DNA from: Leucogyrophana mollusca
Taxonomy: Eukaryota; Basidiomycota; Agaricomycetes; Boletales
Assembly: GCA_021014945.1 (NCBI GenBank)
Contig: MU266346.1
Span: 124,001 to 188,000, forward strand
Direction: 5' to 3'
Length of the DNA stretch: 64,000 nt
Positions 46,982 to 59,760 of this stretch are shown here, piece by piece (position 1 is the first letter of the stretch; every line of letters starts with the position of its first letter). Under the pieces are notes generated by a model. That model worked only from the letters and a program-made list of their open reading frames with translations. It ran no database searches and was not told where the DNA came from. The position numbers were made by a program, and so were the translations under genes.

Positions 46982-49782
46982 ATGTTACGCATAGTCTCGC
47001 GACCTGCGTCGGCGGGGCGACTCGGAAAGGTCGTTGGCTACAGTTCCTCGCATAAAGGTACGATTATACCTCTTGTTCTTTGTTATCAGCTGCTATAATA
47101 TACTCTGAAAACAGGCCGCAGATCAATAGCGTCTACCTCTGCGCGCCAGGCAGACATAACGCTGACTGTTGATGGGAAAGAAGTCACTGTTCCGCAGGGT
47201 ATGTGGTACCGGTTCTCGCCCTGCTTCTGTCTCAAAAGTTGTGAAAAGGGTCTGCCTTGATACAGGCTTGTGAAGCCGCAGGCGCAAACATTCCTCGGTA
47301 AGTTTTTCTGTCTTTGTGGAGGCGTTTCATCCATTTGTTAATGTTATGCAGCTTCTGTTACCATGATAGGTTTGTACATCATAGCCGTCGTACTATGAAT
47401 TGGAATTGACCACCGGACGCTTAGACTCGCCATCGCTGGCAACTGTCGGTAAGTAACGTATGCATCTCCACAACTTTACGCGTCTAAACTTTCCTGTGTA
47501 ACAGCATGTGTTTAGTCGAAGTGGAACGATCACCGAAACCCGTGGCATCTTGGTACGATATACATTGACATCTCGCATATAATCATCCTCTAAACATAAT
47601 TATAGTGCCATGCCCGCCATGCCTGGATCAAAAGTATTCACCAACACACCCCTAGTTCATGAAGCTCGGTATGTCCCACTTGTATTCCACTTGTTCTCTT
47701 CAAGTTGCCTAAAAATATTACCCTTTACAGTGAAGGCGTTATGGAATTCCTTTTGGCCAACCATCCTCTTGACTGCCCGATTTGCGACCAAGGTGGTGAA
47801 TGCGACTTGCAAGACCAGTCAATGCGGTATGGATCTGACCGTACGCGTTTCCACGAGATCACGGGCAAACGCGCCGTGGAGAACAAAGATCTTGGGCCAT
47901 TAGTGAAGACGTCCATGAACCGATGCATTCAATGCACGCGCTGTGTTCGTTTCGCCAACGAGGTTGCGGGTGTTGAGGAACTTGGTACAACTGGCCGTGG
48001 CAATGACATGCAAATAGGCATGTACGTCGAGAAGACGATGGACTCCGAGCTGTCGGGCAATATCGTTGATCTGTGCCCAGTCGGTGCGTTGACGAGCAAG
48101 CCATACGCTTTCCATGCCAGGCCATGGGAGCTAAAAAACACCGAGTCGATTGATGTCATGGATGCTGTCGGTTCCAATATCCGTGTCGACTCGCGAGGAG
48201 TGCAGGTTATGCGAATTCAACCTCGAACCAACGACGATGTCAACGAAGAGTGGATCAGTGACAAGACGCGCTACGCATACGACGGTCTGAAATTCCAACG
48301 TCTGACTACCCCGCTAATTAAGCAAGGCGACCGTTTTGTGCCCGCGTCCTGGGAGGAAGCAATGCAGGCTATCGCAGATGGGCTTGCTGCCTCCGGAGCG
48401 ACTGGGGATGAAATACAGGCGGTCGCTGGCCATGTCGCTGATACCGAGTCACTCGTCGCTCTCAAAGACCTCGTCAACCGTCTAGGCTCAGATAATCTTG
48501 CTCTGGATCAAGTCGGCGGTCACGTTCTTCCTGCACACGGTATTGACGTTCGCTCAAATTACCTCTTCAACTCGACCATTCCCGGTGTGGAGAGCGCGGA
48601 CGTAATACTATTGGTTGGGACGAATCCTCGTCATGAGGCGGCTGTCCTGAATTCTCGCATCCGCAAGAGCTGGTTGCACACCGGTTTGGAAGTTGGCTTA
48701 ATCGGTGAACGGGCAGATACCGCATATGGATATGATTATCTCGGTGCAGACGCGAAGGCATTGGCAGACTTCATCGCTGGCAAAGGGCCCTTTGCTGCCA
48801 AGTTTAAAGCCGCCAACAGACCTCTCATCATCGTCGGTAGCGCTTTGGCCGAGCACCCCGATGGCGCCGCTTCCTATAATGCCTTGGCCAAGTTCGTAGA
48901 AAAGAACAAGAGCACCCTCGTCACTCCTGAATGGAATGGGTTCTCAGTTTTACATAGAGTAAGCGTTGCCTTTTGTGGTACCGGCGGGTGTTCAGCTAAT
49001 TGCCAATCTTAGATCGCATCTAGACCAGCTGCATATGATGTTGGCTTTGTCCCATCCAAGAAAGCTTCCACGACACAGCCGAAGTTTATCTACCTCCTCA
49101 ATGCTGACGAGATCGACCCCAAGTCCATCCCCAAGAACGCTTTCGTTGTGTACCAGGGCCACCACGGTGACCTTGGCGCCTCGTTGGCTGATGTCTGCTT
49201 GCCTGCCGCCGCCTACACTGAGAAGTCCATGACATGGATCAACACCGAGGGTCGGTCGCAGCTTGGTCGCGCTGCCGTTCCACCCCCTGGTGCTTCGCGC
49301 GAGGATTGGAAGATCATCCGGTGAGCATTGGCATTCATTGGCCGAAATGTGATGTGGACTTAGCCATTCCCCTACAGCGCCTTGTCGGAAGTCGTTGGTT
49401 CACCGTTGCCCTACGATGATGTCTTGGGCTTGCGTGACCGGATGTGGGAGATCTCGCCTACACTGGTGCGGTATGACACTGCGGAGCCAACGTCACACGA
49501 AGTTGCGGTAGCCGGTCTACAGACCCTTGCCGCAAGCACAGCGACCGCCAAGGTTTCTGGGAGGCCCTTTGTCAACCCCATCAGCAACTTCTACCAGACC
49601 GATCCTATTTCCCGGGCGTAAGTTTCTTCAAAACCACTCGATAGTATCGTCTCATAACTGACCTATTGGCTTAATACCCCTCTAGATCTGTTACCATGGC
49701 GCAGTGTACACGCGCTTTTGTGAAGGGTGAGGACTACGGGTTCAGTGGTACGAAAGAGGCGCCGGAGGCTGCGTATGCTTGA
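46982..49782 (+). CDS. NDUFS1: NADH:ubiquinone oxidoreductase 75/78-kDa Fe-S subunit (complex I)
   Basis: Largest subunit of mitochondrial complex I, carrying electrons from NADH through three Fe-S clusters. ATG at 46982 starts [18 protein letters not shown], an Arg-rich mitochondrial presequence. The [2Fe-2S] motif is [19 protein letters not shown]...VASC, and its four cysteines are spread over four small exons (47352-47369, 47425-47448, 47505-47552 and the split codon 47551-47552/47606). The N3 ligands are [20 protein letters not shown]5-type ligands are CIQCTRC and LCPVGAL. The molybdopterin-like domain follows ([48 protein letters not shown]). The last exons are 49013-49320, 49378-49617 and 49686-49782, with stop TGA. 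Total is about 745 residues. All cluster ligands are intact. Confidence 0.96.
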
Positions 49783-50640
49783 TGAGTGTACACTATTGGA
49801 CTGGAATTCAGGCGGAGAATTATCTTATCAGATTGTCGTGCAATTAGATCTTGATTGAACCATCTTGGTTTGTCCTGCATTTTATAGGAACTCCGTGATG
49901 ACGCCGAAAACCACCAAACTTTCCATCTTCTCGCTGCGCACACTCTGCTCTCACCCAAGCGTGTCGTCTCTTTGCGGTGGTTCAGAGGGCAATGACGCCA
50001 AAGCCAGTGCATTGTTCGAGAAGGATCCTCCCGCCTCCAGTTCAGCAGTCGAGACGGGAGCCCGTCATATTCCGTTTCGACCTCCTGACTCAGGTACATG
50101 TATAAAGTCTTTGGTGGCCTGGTAAGTCTCAAGCGTGTCTTCGAGCCCCAAAAATCCCCGACAAGAGACCCGACCCACATGATGTTATCCTTGGCAAGGA
50201 GAAGTATATTGGTGGGGACGTATGTGGTCTACCACAGAGTAACTGTTTGGATCTTTCAGATCGGGGCACAGCGATGTCCACTTGAAGCGCTTTCCTGGCT
50301 TTGAGGGTAACCTGATTCCCAATGTTCCCGTCACAGATAACGATTTAGGTGGAACAAGCCCGCCACGACTCCCGCCTGATCGCCATCAAGAAGGATCCTT
50401 CCGCGGTCCATAGAGGGAGAAGTTAGCAGGACATGCATTTGCGACGATCGGAACATGAATCCGACATCTAGTGGCCAAATGGCAACTCTACACATGGTCC
50501 CCATGCCTCGGTCTACCTTGGCGACATAGGTGCGCAGTTGGATGGGCCGATGGCGCGACTGCTACTCGACCTCTTTGGCCGATGTGCATGGTTTGGAAAG
50601 CTATGGGATCGGATACGGGAGAGATATTTGAAGATGTAAA
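49783..50640 (+). other. Intergenic stretch with weak coding-like segments, unassigned
   Basis: Short plus-strand segments look protein-like (for example SSAVETGARHIPFRPPDS near 50050, and THGPHASVYLGDIGAQLDGP to LWDRIRERYLKM near 50495-50630) but I cannot join them into one gene. They may be the exons of a small unrecognised gene or a decayed one. No family is recognised. Confidence 0.25.
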
Positions 50641-50699
50641 CGGCACCCGTCTAGGTACGGATTATAATTTGAATTCTGGTCAATCAGGACTCACTTACA

Positions 50700-50925
50700 T
50701 TCAAAAGGATAAACCCCACGATAATGTCCACATCTCGCCAACGATGTGTATAATATTGGACGTTGAATAGGCGACTGGGCCAAGCCCCGGTCGTCCCACC
50801 TGTGCAATACTGGCAATCACTCGCTGCGTTTGGGTTGACAATGTATCCGCCAAAGGAAGTGACAAGCTCTCATATACGATTCGGAAGATTGTTCCGTCGG
50901 AGGGAGGCTCAATGATAATCACTCG
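50700..50925 (-). pseudogene. Decayed fragment of a PDR-type ABC-G transporter
   Basis: Minus-strand translation gives EPPS at about 50915, then SYM and LVTSFGG in different frames. A clean stretch GGYIVNPNAASDCQYC, RLFNVQYYTHRWRD and VGFILLN follows, ending at a GTAAGT donor (50694-50699). This is the conserved extracellular-loop/last-helix region of fungal PDR transporters. The intact gene at 54144-59760 has [16 protein letters not shown] and [18 protein letters not shown] at the same place. At least one frameshift separates the blocks, and no other part of a transporter is visible nearby. The fragment is diverged from the neighbour, so it is an old separate paralogue and not a recent copy. 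Confidence 0.75.
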
Positions 50926-51709
50926 CTGAGAGTAGCTGAGGCTTAAAGCCTTGAGTGTGCGCTAGCATGGAGAGGGGCCGCAGGTTGTAGTATCAATTCG
51001 ATGAGCATGCCTTCAGTCCGGTCGAACATCCATAACGAGACTTGAGAGATGTGGATGAGAATAGGGATAGATGAATGTAACATGTGCACAATGGGTGCAC
51101 AATTGAACATCCTCGCGATCTCCTGGAAGAAAAGAAAAATCAAATACGAGCATTGATCCACTGCAATGTGCATGCGCGAGAAGTAACGAGTTTGCGATAG
51201 GTAGCTCAGCTTCCGCCTGTACTTGTACTAGAAACCGAGGGTAGAGTCTCACTGTTTGAGCTCGACCCGTCAACTTGAAGTAACTTCACCTCCAAGTCCA
51301 ATATCAAGCCCAATCCGCCGACCCGCCTACCAAGTGTCCAACCGGCCAGCTCAAAACGGAAACAGTCTCGGCGGCTTGTGCCGAAAAGCGAATTGGTTGG
51401 TCAACTCGTTTGCTCTTTCAGTCCCTTACCGAATTCAACCCTGCAGACTGGAGATGCGGTGTTGGAACATTGAAGCTTTTGGTCGGACGTTCTGCTAGAC
51501 TTTTGTTTCTCTTGGCTACTATCCTCGCCTCGCATGGAGTGGGCTGCTGAGGTGCTTGGTCTCGCTTGGTATGTACGGAAGACGGAGATCCGGGGTAATC
51601 CACTTCTCAGTCCGTTGACCCACACCCTCCCCAGCGTCGCCCGTAATATTGCATATGTATAAAACCCTGGACTCGGATTTGGGAGCCTTCGTCTCCTTTG
51701 TCTGCTCGT
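50926..51709. other. Intergenic region upstream of MFS gene
   Basis: About 780 bases with no recognisable gene. It probably contains more decayed DNA from the ABC-G relic on the left and the promoter of the MFS gene on the right. Confidence 0.4.
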
Positions 51710-53851
51710 ATGGCTATTCCAATGGTATCTATCTCTTCCAGCGGCATCTCCGTTTCTTCCAAGGATGATCACTTGCATCAATACACTGTGAGTGATTTGG
51801 ATAGGGGACCGTCAGAGAAAGAGGACCAAATGATAGAGAGGGGGACGGAGGCCATCGATTTTCCTGAGGGAGGTCTCGAGGGCTGGGCCACTGTACTTGG
51901 AGCGTCAGTTGCGTTTTACTATTCTATCTGCAATATGTGTTGTGAAGCAGCAAAACCCCTCCAGATTTCTTGTCCAGTTCTGCAGCTATGGGTAAGTGCA
52001 ATATAACACTTGCCGCGAGCCAAGCCAGGTTGACCATGTCCCAGATACACAGTCTCATTTGGTGTCTATCAAGGTAATATGCTCTTCCAAAGCGTTTCAC
52101 GTTCGAGGGAGTAATGGTTTTTTTACAGATTATTATACTCAGGTTCATCTGACCAACGAATCTGCGTCGGCCATATCGTATGTAAACCCGCCTATACTAA
52201 CGTGGTATTTCTCAAGCTTCTTATATGTTTAGGTGGATTGGTAGCGTGAACTCGTTTCTGTTCGAGGTTATCGGACTCGCCGCCGGAAGACTTTATGATC
52301 GCGGGTATTTGTAAGCTGGGTCTTTTTGTTTCGACTGCAAACCCTGAATCAACCTCTTTGAAGCTATCATCTCATGATAGGGGGTTCTTTCCTACAATCA
52401 CTATCTGTGTTTATGCTTTCTCTGACCAAGCCTGGTCAATATTATCAGGTATGCCTCGCCCCTCCAACGCTCCTCTGCCCCATTTACACATTGACCGTTC
52501 CTTCAGATATTTCTCTGCCAAGGCGTTCTATCTGGCTGCGCGTCGGGTATACTATTCATACCAAGCGTTGCCGTTGTCTCCCACTACTTCGAGAAACGTC
52601 GTGCATTGGCGATGACGCTTGTGTCTTCCGGCGTGTGCTTTGGCTCTGTTATACACCCCATCATGTTGAACAACACTCTCAACAATAGCACCTTAGGGTT
52701 CGGGAATAGTGTCCGGATCAGCGCCGGCTTCACCAGTGGTTTGCTTGTGATCGCTTGCCTCTTGATGCGCACGAGGATCCCTCCACCGAAATCTACTGCG
52801 AACTATTTGCGCACAGCAAAAAAGTGCTACCATGACTCTGCTTATGTCCTCGGAGTTGCTGGGTACGCACCATCTTCAAAGTCCTCGCCTGAGATTTACG
52901 AAGCGTTCCTCACAGATTCACTGTCTTCCTCGTTGCCTACTACTATCCGCTCTTTTACCTTCAACTTGAATCATCGACATACGGGCTTGATAAGACATTC
53001 TCGTTCTACTCAGTTGTGTCCATCTTCTCGTCCCCTAGCTTGCTACTTATGCCCTGACAGCTGGTAATCATGAACGCGGCGAGCTTTGTGGGTGAATTAA
53101 TTACTGGCTTCCTCTCGGACCGTTTCGGTGCAGCCAACATGGTCGTCGCCTCCACCTTTGGGGTCTCTGCTCTTATGTTCGTCATGATCGGAACGCGAAC
53201 CATTGCAAGCGTCACAATCTTTGGGATTCTATACGGATTTGTAGCAGGAATCTGTGAGGCCACGTTTCTTTCGGGATCGTCTCATTCAACTCACGTTACC
53301 CTGCAGTCTTGGCCTTGTGGGGACCCATCTTTACAGCGCTGACACCGGATTTGTCTGAGTTAGGGTTAGTAACCAACTTCTGCATCTCAATCATATCAGT
53401 GACCTCGGTACACAGAGTTCGCATGGGCGTTGCTTGTGCTATCATGGGTGGGTTGTTGACTTATCGATTTTGGCTTGAGAGAGACCTTAACGATCCCCCT
53501 TCATTCCTACCAGCATTTGGCGGTTTGATCGGTAGGCTACTGAGACAGCTTTATGAATTTACAAACTCATCCGCATATTCAGGCACACCGATCTCAGGAG
53601 CGATTCTGACCGATAAATTTGTCTGGTGGCGGGCGGCAGTGTTCAATGGTGTAAGTGGCGATCATTCCCTATACACCTCGACCGTTCTTATACCTATTGT
53701 CGCCTAGGTTGTGGCTTTTACCGGATGTCTGTTGTTCTTCGGAATGCGAATAGCCTTGCACCGCAGAGCTGCCGCTACCTCTCGGTTTGTGGGCTCTGAT
53801 ATTAATTCTTCCCGAGATCAGGCCGTCGACCATAAAGAGCTGGAAAAGTAA
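51710..53851 (+). CDS. MFS transporter, monocarboxylate transporter (MCT/MCH)-like
   Basis: Fungal MCT-type 12-helix transporter of about 470 residues. ATG at 51710 starts MAIPMVSISSSGISVSS. The N-terminal cytosolic region ends in PEGGLEGWATVLGA, the family entry to helix 1. Then FCSYGYTVSFGVYQDYYTQV spans a 14-base microexon (51978-51991). Later motifs are SAISWIGSVNSFL, GLAAGRLYDRGYF, FIPSVAVVSHYFEKRRALAM, GFLSDRFGAANMVVAS and FGGLIGTPISGAIL. More than ten introns are needed; a TGA at about 52890 lies inside one (52863-52915). Relatives carry monocarboxylates, riboflavin or secondary metabolites, and the substrate here is unknown. Stop TAA is at 53849-53851. It lies tail to tail with the ABC transporter, about 290 bases apart. 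Confidence 0.88.
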
Positions 53852-54143
53852 CATGACGAGGTGGACAGTCGCCGAAGTTGGGGTTTAGCCACAAGCCAGC
53901 ACGCTGTTGTGTGACACATCAGGTCCTTCTGATAATTGTATTACGACTGCCATGCCCTGGATCGTCGCGCATTGCTGTTTATTCACATTTGGTTTGATCC
54001 TCCTGTTCTGTATGGTTCAACCTTTTACAGGACCTATACGCCAATCGATGAATGCTTCAGAAAATGACGACGAAAATCACACTTGAATCCCCTACAGTTC
54101 AACCCATGGGTACTCGACAAATGCACTACTTAGAGAGAGATGA

Positions 54144-57100
54144 TCACAAATCATCTTGTGGGCTACTACTCTTCGACCACCTCGACGCAAACCAACCCCG
54201 ACACCTGGCAATGTACGTCTCAATAAACGCGTAGGAACGGATGCGGAAGAGGTAGGTGAAGATGTACACCATGGCCGTCTGGATGCATTATTCAGCTGGG
54301 GGTCGATAGTGGACCAGTCACGAGGACTCACATTGAAAACAATGAACGCGCAGAAAAATCCCAAGTCTCTCCATCGGTGGGAATATTGAATGTTAAACAT
54401 ACGATAGAGCCAAGCGTCTGCTGTCCTCTCTGAACAATACTCGCATCCACTAGATGCGTCTGGATCGACAACATATCCGCCTTGCGACAAGATATAGGGC
54501 CCTAGATATGACCCGCAAGTGTATCCTGAAGGGGGTTCGACGATGGAAAGTTCCTCGCTGGAACAGGTGATCAATTGTCCACCGCCGACAACTGGGAATG
54601 CCGGTGAGCGCAATCAGGTGTGAAGATAGAGGTTGCAAAATACCTTGTGCTACTAGCCCTTCTATGAGGTAAGTGTAGGGTGATATCCTGTACGTCCACT
54701 GCCAAAAACCAAGCTTGGCGTATGGCTGCAGTACGCCATTAAACGTGAGAACGAAGGAGAAAAGAAAGCTGAATAGGATGCCTGCAATCTCGGCGGTAGG
54801 GCTCATGGCGGAGACGGCCTGTCCTATGGTTGTGTAGTAGGCCGGAAAGAGCACGCCGAGGAGAAGGTAGGCGTAACCGCCTCGGGAGCTGGAAAAACCG
54901 ACAGTCCAGTACCAGCAGATGAAGAAGAGGGTGGATCCGAGAATATTCCAAGGTATCTCAACCAGGATCTGGGAGGTGACCAGGGCCGTCCACCCGTACA
55001 TACGGCTTTGCCTTTCTCGAACCTCGTAAATGCTCCTGGTCCTCAAGAAGATGACCTGGAGCTGATTTACCAGGGGAACACTCAGGATCGTTGCCATATA
55101 CACCGCCTGTGACGGATATGATTAGTACGTTGGCAATACAACATGATGTGCATCTCACAAAAAGTTTATCTTGAGTTCCCCGTAAGGTATCGTTCCTCTT
55201 GAAAAATGTGAAGCCAATAAAGAGACCGCCTACAATATTAAGCATGATCTTCGCCATCAGGTACGTTGGGTCACGCCAATGATCCATCATATCGCGTTCA
55301 TATAGTGCCCAAGTTTGAAAGATCCAGGGCGTGGCAAACGTGGAGTGAAGAGTAGTCGTAATTGGAGGCGTAGCCCGGCCGTTGCGGTGAATAGCATCGA
55401 TCTCTTCTTGAATCGCAGCGCATTCATGTGAACTGGACCAAATATCGTGCCAGTCGCTTGTAGTGGTCGCTGTCGCCCCAGCACCAATCACATCGAGCAT
55501 GAACTCAGCACTGAGGACGCTGTCAATGCCTCAGAAATTCATTCAAAATATGTTCACCTACGGGTTCTCATTGGGATTACATAGGCGAGATCCTTGGTTC
55601 TCAAAGTATCGAATGACTGTCGATGCATTGGGTCCGAGATCGCCGAAGTACACGGTTTGACCACCTTTCCGAAGGAGTAGCAGTCGATCAAAAACCTGAG
55701 TTATGAATTATAGTTAGAAGTAAGCATTTGGTATTCGACTTGAAGGAGAAGACGCACCTGAAAAAGCTCGGCAGACGGCTTTATATGTAGTCAGCAAAGT
55801 ACACCTAGACCGTGATACAGCCATTGTTACCTGATGGATACTAGAGTATATTTGAGTGTTATAAAGTTATATCTGCAGGTTCCGAGCTTACGTGCACAGT
55901 ATAGCCTGCCCGCTGTCTGCGAGATCGCGCAGGAAAGAAACAATGGCCCAAGCGCTCTGTGAATCCAGCCCGGAAGTCGGTTCATCCAGAAACAATAGCA
56001 ACTTTGGCTGTAAATTGCTACGTCAGAAGGCAGACTGAAAGAATGAGTTGAAGTGCACACCTTCGCAGCTAACTCCACCCCAATCGTAGTTCTTTTCTTG
56101 TGTTCAACGCCAAGTGAACCCACAACAGCATCCCTGAATGCCTCTAAACCGCACATCGCTAAACATTTGTCGACACTAGGCGAGGAAGTTAGCTTAGCGT
56201 GTATCAAATTTCATGGGGAGGCGAACACACTAAGCTTCTTTTTCAGCCATAGGGATGGAGAAGGGCTGCCGCATCTTGGCAGAAAACAATAGAGCCTCTC
56301 GAACTGTCATTGTCGGAAGGTGGGTATCCGTCTGCTGACAGTAGCCGCTGATCATCGAGTAAGAAAGGTGGACCGAAAGGCAATGATAAGGCCTACGTTT
56401 GCCCTTGAAAGTCTGAAGGAAGCGGATGGCCATTGACGAAGCGATCCCCTGAGATAACACCGGATCCCACACGCTCAGCCAACACGTTCAAAAGGGTCGT
56501 CTGTCAACTCATGTTAGCAAAGTGCAGGTTCGAACGAGCTCAGCTTACCTTTCCAGCGCCAGATTCGCCCATCAAGGCTGTAAGCTTTCCAGGAGCAACA
56601 TACCCTGTTACATCGTCGAGAAGCCGCCGTGCTGATATATCGTATTGCATGTGCTGCCACGTGAAGATATCGGTCATCTTTGGCTGCTCTGCTAGCGCTT
56701 TCTGAGCATCTTGCTGTGGCTTGATGCCGGAATCACTGTTCACAATAGCACCAGGAGGCGACGTACGGTTCTTTTCGACATCGATGCTTGACGTTGCCGA
56801 AACCGCATCTTGGACTGCCGAAGCTTTAGAGCCACGCTTGAACAATGTGACCACACTCTGCCCTGAAACACCGGTATTATACTCAGTGAATACAAGTAGA
56901 GCAGTGGTGAAGAAGACGCCGAAGGCGATTATAATTCCGAAGTTCTGGTATATACAATCAGCGATACGTCTTGAATCAGGACTAATATGTGGGGCTTACC
57001 CGCCAGAGGTGACTGTAAGAGAAACCAAATGACAACGCTACGAATCGATCGCCACTGACAAGGAGATCCCCAGCGATGGAACCAACTGTAGTGCATGCTT

Positions 57101-59760
57101 TGTTATTTTGCGGAAAGGTGGTATACCCGGCTCCACTGGGGACAACCATTTCACAAGCGCCGTTGATAGTATGAAACTCGTTGGTCAATAGCGCCTCGAA
57201 AGAGTATCGGATGGGCTAGGAGAGTGTCATGATCGCAATGATTACGGGCATAGGAGAGACGCACATTGATATAACTGATCCATTTCAAGGCCCCAATCAT
57301 GGCCGGCTTTGGAATAAGATATCCAGCTATCAAAAAGATGAGTTTAGTATGATGAAGGCTGTGCTGCGCATAAAAATTCACTATAGAGAGCCAGTGCTAA
57401 CACGATAATCCCAGCGATGGATTGAGCAGGTGCTTCCCCTTTGAATGCAGCAGCTAGGCTTCGGAAGAGAGCCTTCATGATCACCGCCGTCGTAAATACG
57501 AACAGGAAGAATATACTATGGTCACGTTTTCAGAATTTTAGTGGGAGGATATCAGGTTCAACTTACAAAAATTGACCTGCAGTTCGCTGGAGGCCGACGA
57601 GGAAGTACAGGACGATGGTGTATATGACGATGGTGAATAAGGTCACGGGGATATCGACGAGGGTCAGCGCCAGGCCCTCAATGAAGGGGTGATACATGGC
57701 TGCTTTCTGATGGCGTTGAACAATTGGTCGCTGGGCAAAAAGGGACGGTATCTCAGACATTGCGAACAAGGCCGGGAGGAAAATTGAACTACAGACACAA
57801 ATAAGTGATCTACAAGGAGGAAGGAGAACGCTACGCACAAGAACAAGATACCTCCGCGAGAGTAGTAACCATCTGTTGCCGGAGATAGCGTTAAAAACGT
57901 TGTCCCGAGAATGATAGCCTGGAGTACAAATGCCCTGCAAAAATGTGTAAATGGCAGGGGGTAGCCGCGAAGACAAAAACGTACACGGTATTGATCAACT
58001 GTGCTGCAATAGACCCTCGCATGATCTGCACTCTTCTGGTCATGACTGCTCTAATCTGCATCGGGATGGATATCGTATACGGGCTGTTGTCTCTTGTATG
58101 CCTCGCGCGCTCGGCTCTTGTACTCTCTTGGAAGGCCGAAACAAGGTGGTCCTTTCCAACGAATTCACCACGAAACGTCTCTATGTCTTCTCTATTCACT
58201 TTCATCTCGGCAGATTTCTTGTAGTAATCTTCAAACTCGGAAGCGGTCGCGGGAGGCGGGGTAACATTAGGGCGAACATTACGGCCAAGAGGATCCGTCA
58301 CTGCGACAAGAAAATCAGCAGTCGTCTGGCGATTTGCGGGCGAGTATCCCATGGCGACGAAGTATTGCCTTGCTTGATTCGCCGGACCGAAGTAAATCAT
58401 TCGACCGTCATAAATCACGCACACTTTGTCGAACATCTCATATAAGGATTCGCCGGCTTGATAGATGGAGACAATCGTAGAAAGGCGAGCAATATCAGTC
58501 GCGATGCGCAGCGCGCGCACAAACTCGACTGCAGTTGAAGCGTCGAGGCCGCGAGTAGAACTAGAAAAAATCGTCAGAGAAGAATAATAGGAGTGTCTAA
58601 ATGGCGCACTTGTCCCATGACGTGACAAGACTTCGGGTGGCCAAAGCTTCGCTGATGGACACCCTCTTCTTCTCGCCGCCTGAGATACCTCGTATCGCAG
58701 CATCCCCGATCGGAGATTTCTTGACATGCCTCAATCCGAAGACCGTCGTCAATATTTCAGTCATCGACTTCCAGTATGACACCCGCGTCTGGTTGTTAGC
58801 TCGTGCCTGGGGTGCTCGAGTTTTGGCAGCAAAATCTATGGTCTGCTCCACGGTAAGAGTGGGAAAGTGAATGTCGTCCTCGGGACAGTATTGCACGTCG
58901 CCACGATGATGCTTGGATATATCTTGCGGAGAAAAAGAGTTATAATGGATGTCTCCCTCGACCGCGTAGAACTCTTGACGTTGATTCGCGAGAACTTTGA
59001 GGAAGGTGCTACATCCGGAACCAGGTCTTCCTAGCACCACTAGACCCCGTCAGACAACGACAGAGCGCAAAATTTCAAATACGTACAAAGCATTTCTCCA
59101 GGTCGGACAACGCCTTGAAAGCCCTTCAAAATATTACGAAGAGAGGGGTGGCGAATACCATTGATGGATTCGACGACACTCCGCGGGTTGAGTATCGAGC
59201 CCAAAGTTGGTTGGAAGGACGCAGATGCACCCATGCCAACGACTCGAAGCTGGTCGAACACAACTCCAAGTTCCCTCGATTTGACGTCAGCCTCATCTCG
59301 TCTGTCATATTCTCGTTAGCATGTCTCGAAAAGAGCAGAGAGCACACTACTTCTTGATAACATCACGCAGTACCTTCTCAAAATCGTATGAGTGGCCCCC
59401 AATTGTCTCAGAACTTGTTGTCTCCTGCGACTGGCCTGAAGTTGCACGAGCCGAACCCTCGGGAACTTCTGGTTGGACTGATTGGCTTGATAGGCGGCTG
59501 ATAGTGTGTCGGAGTTCCCCAACTCCCTGCGGGTCGAAGTAGTCCAGATCAACATGACAAGCCGAAGACGAGAGCAACGGTGCTCCGACCGTGTCCCTGG
59601 GAATGGGACGTCTTGGGGGAGCTTCAGAGGGTGGAGAAAACATGACATTTCGAATCGCGGCATTCCCGAGGCCTCCTGCTAATCCTGTCGCAGGGACAAA
59701 TTCAGGCAAAGAAGAGCTCTCCCTGCGAACACTTTCGAACTGAGATGGATCTACCGCCAT
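54144..59760 (-). CDS. Full-size PDR-type ABC transporter (ABC-G)
   Basis: A (NBD-TMD)x2 plasma-membrane drug exporter of about 1,500 residues in about 20 exons. ATG is at 59758-59760 ([17 protein letters not shown]). NBD1 has the fungal-type degenerate Walker [13 protein letters not shown] (Cys for Lys), signature [11 protein letters not shown] and Walker B region [16 protein letters not shown]1 contains [20 protein letters not shown]. The extracellular loop is Cys-rich. NBD2 has canonical Walker [39 protein letters not shown], the degenerate signature [19 protein letters not shown] and [18 protein letters not shown]2 ends with [25 protein letters not shown] and a last exon ending SSSPQDDL before TGA at 54144-54146. 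The asymmetric catalytic residues are normal for PDR proteins. Likely role is azole/toxin efflux, inferred from family. Confidence 0.94.

Noticed and set aside
52888..52895. In-frame TGA in the MCT-like transporter, suggesting a pseudogene
   Set aside because: The stop falls inside a 53-base GT-AG intron (52863-52915); removing it gives the continuous family motif TVFLVAYYY.
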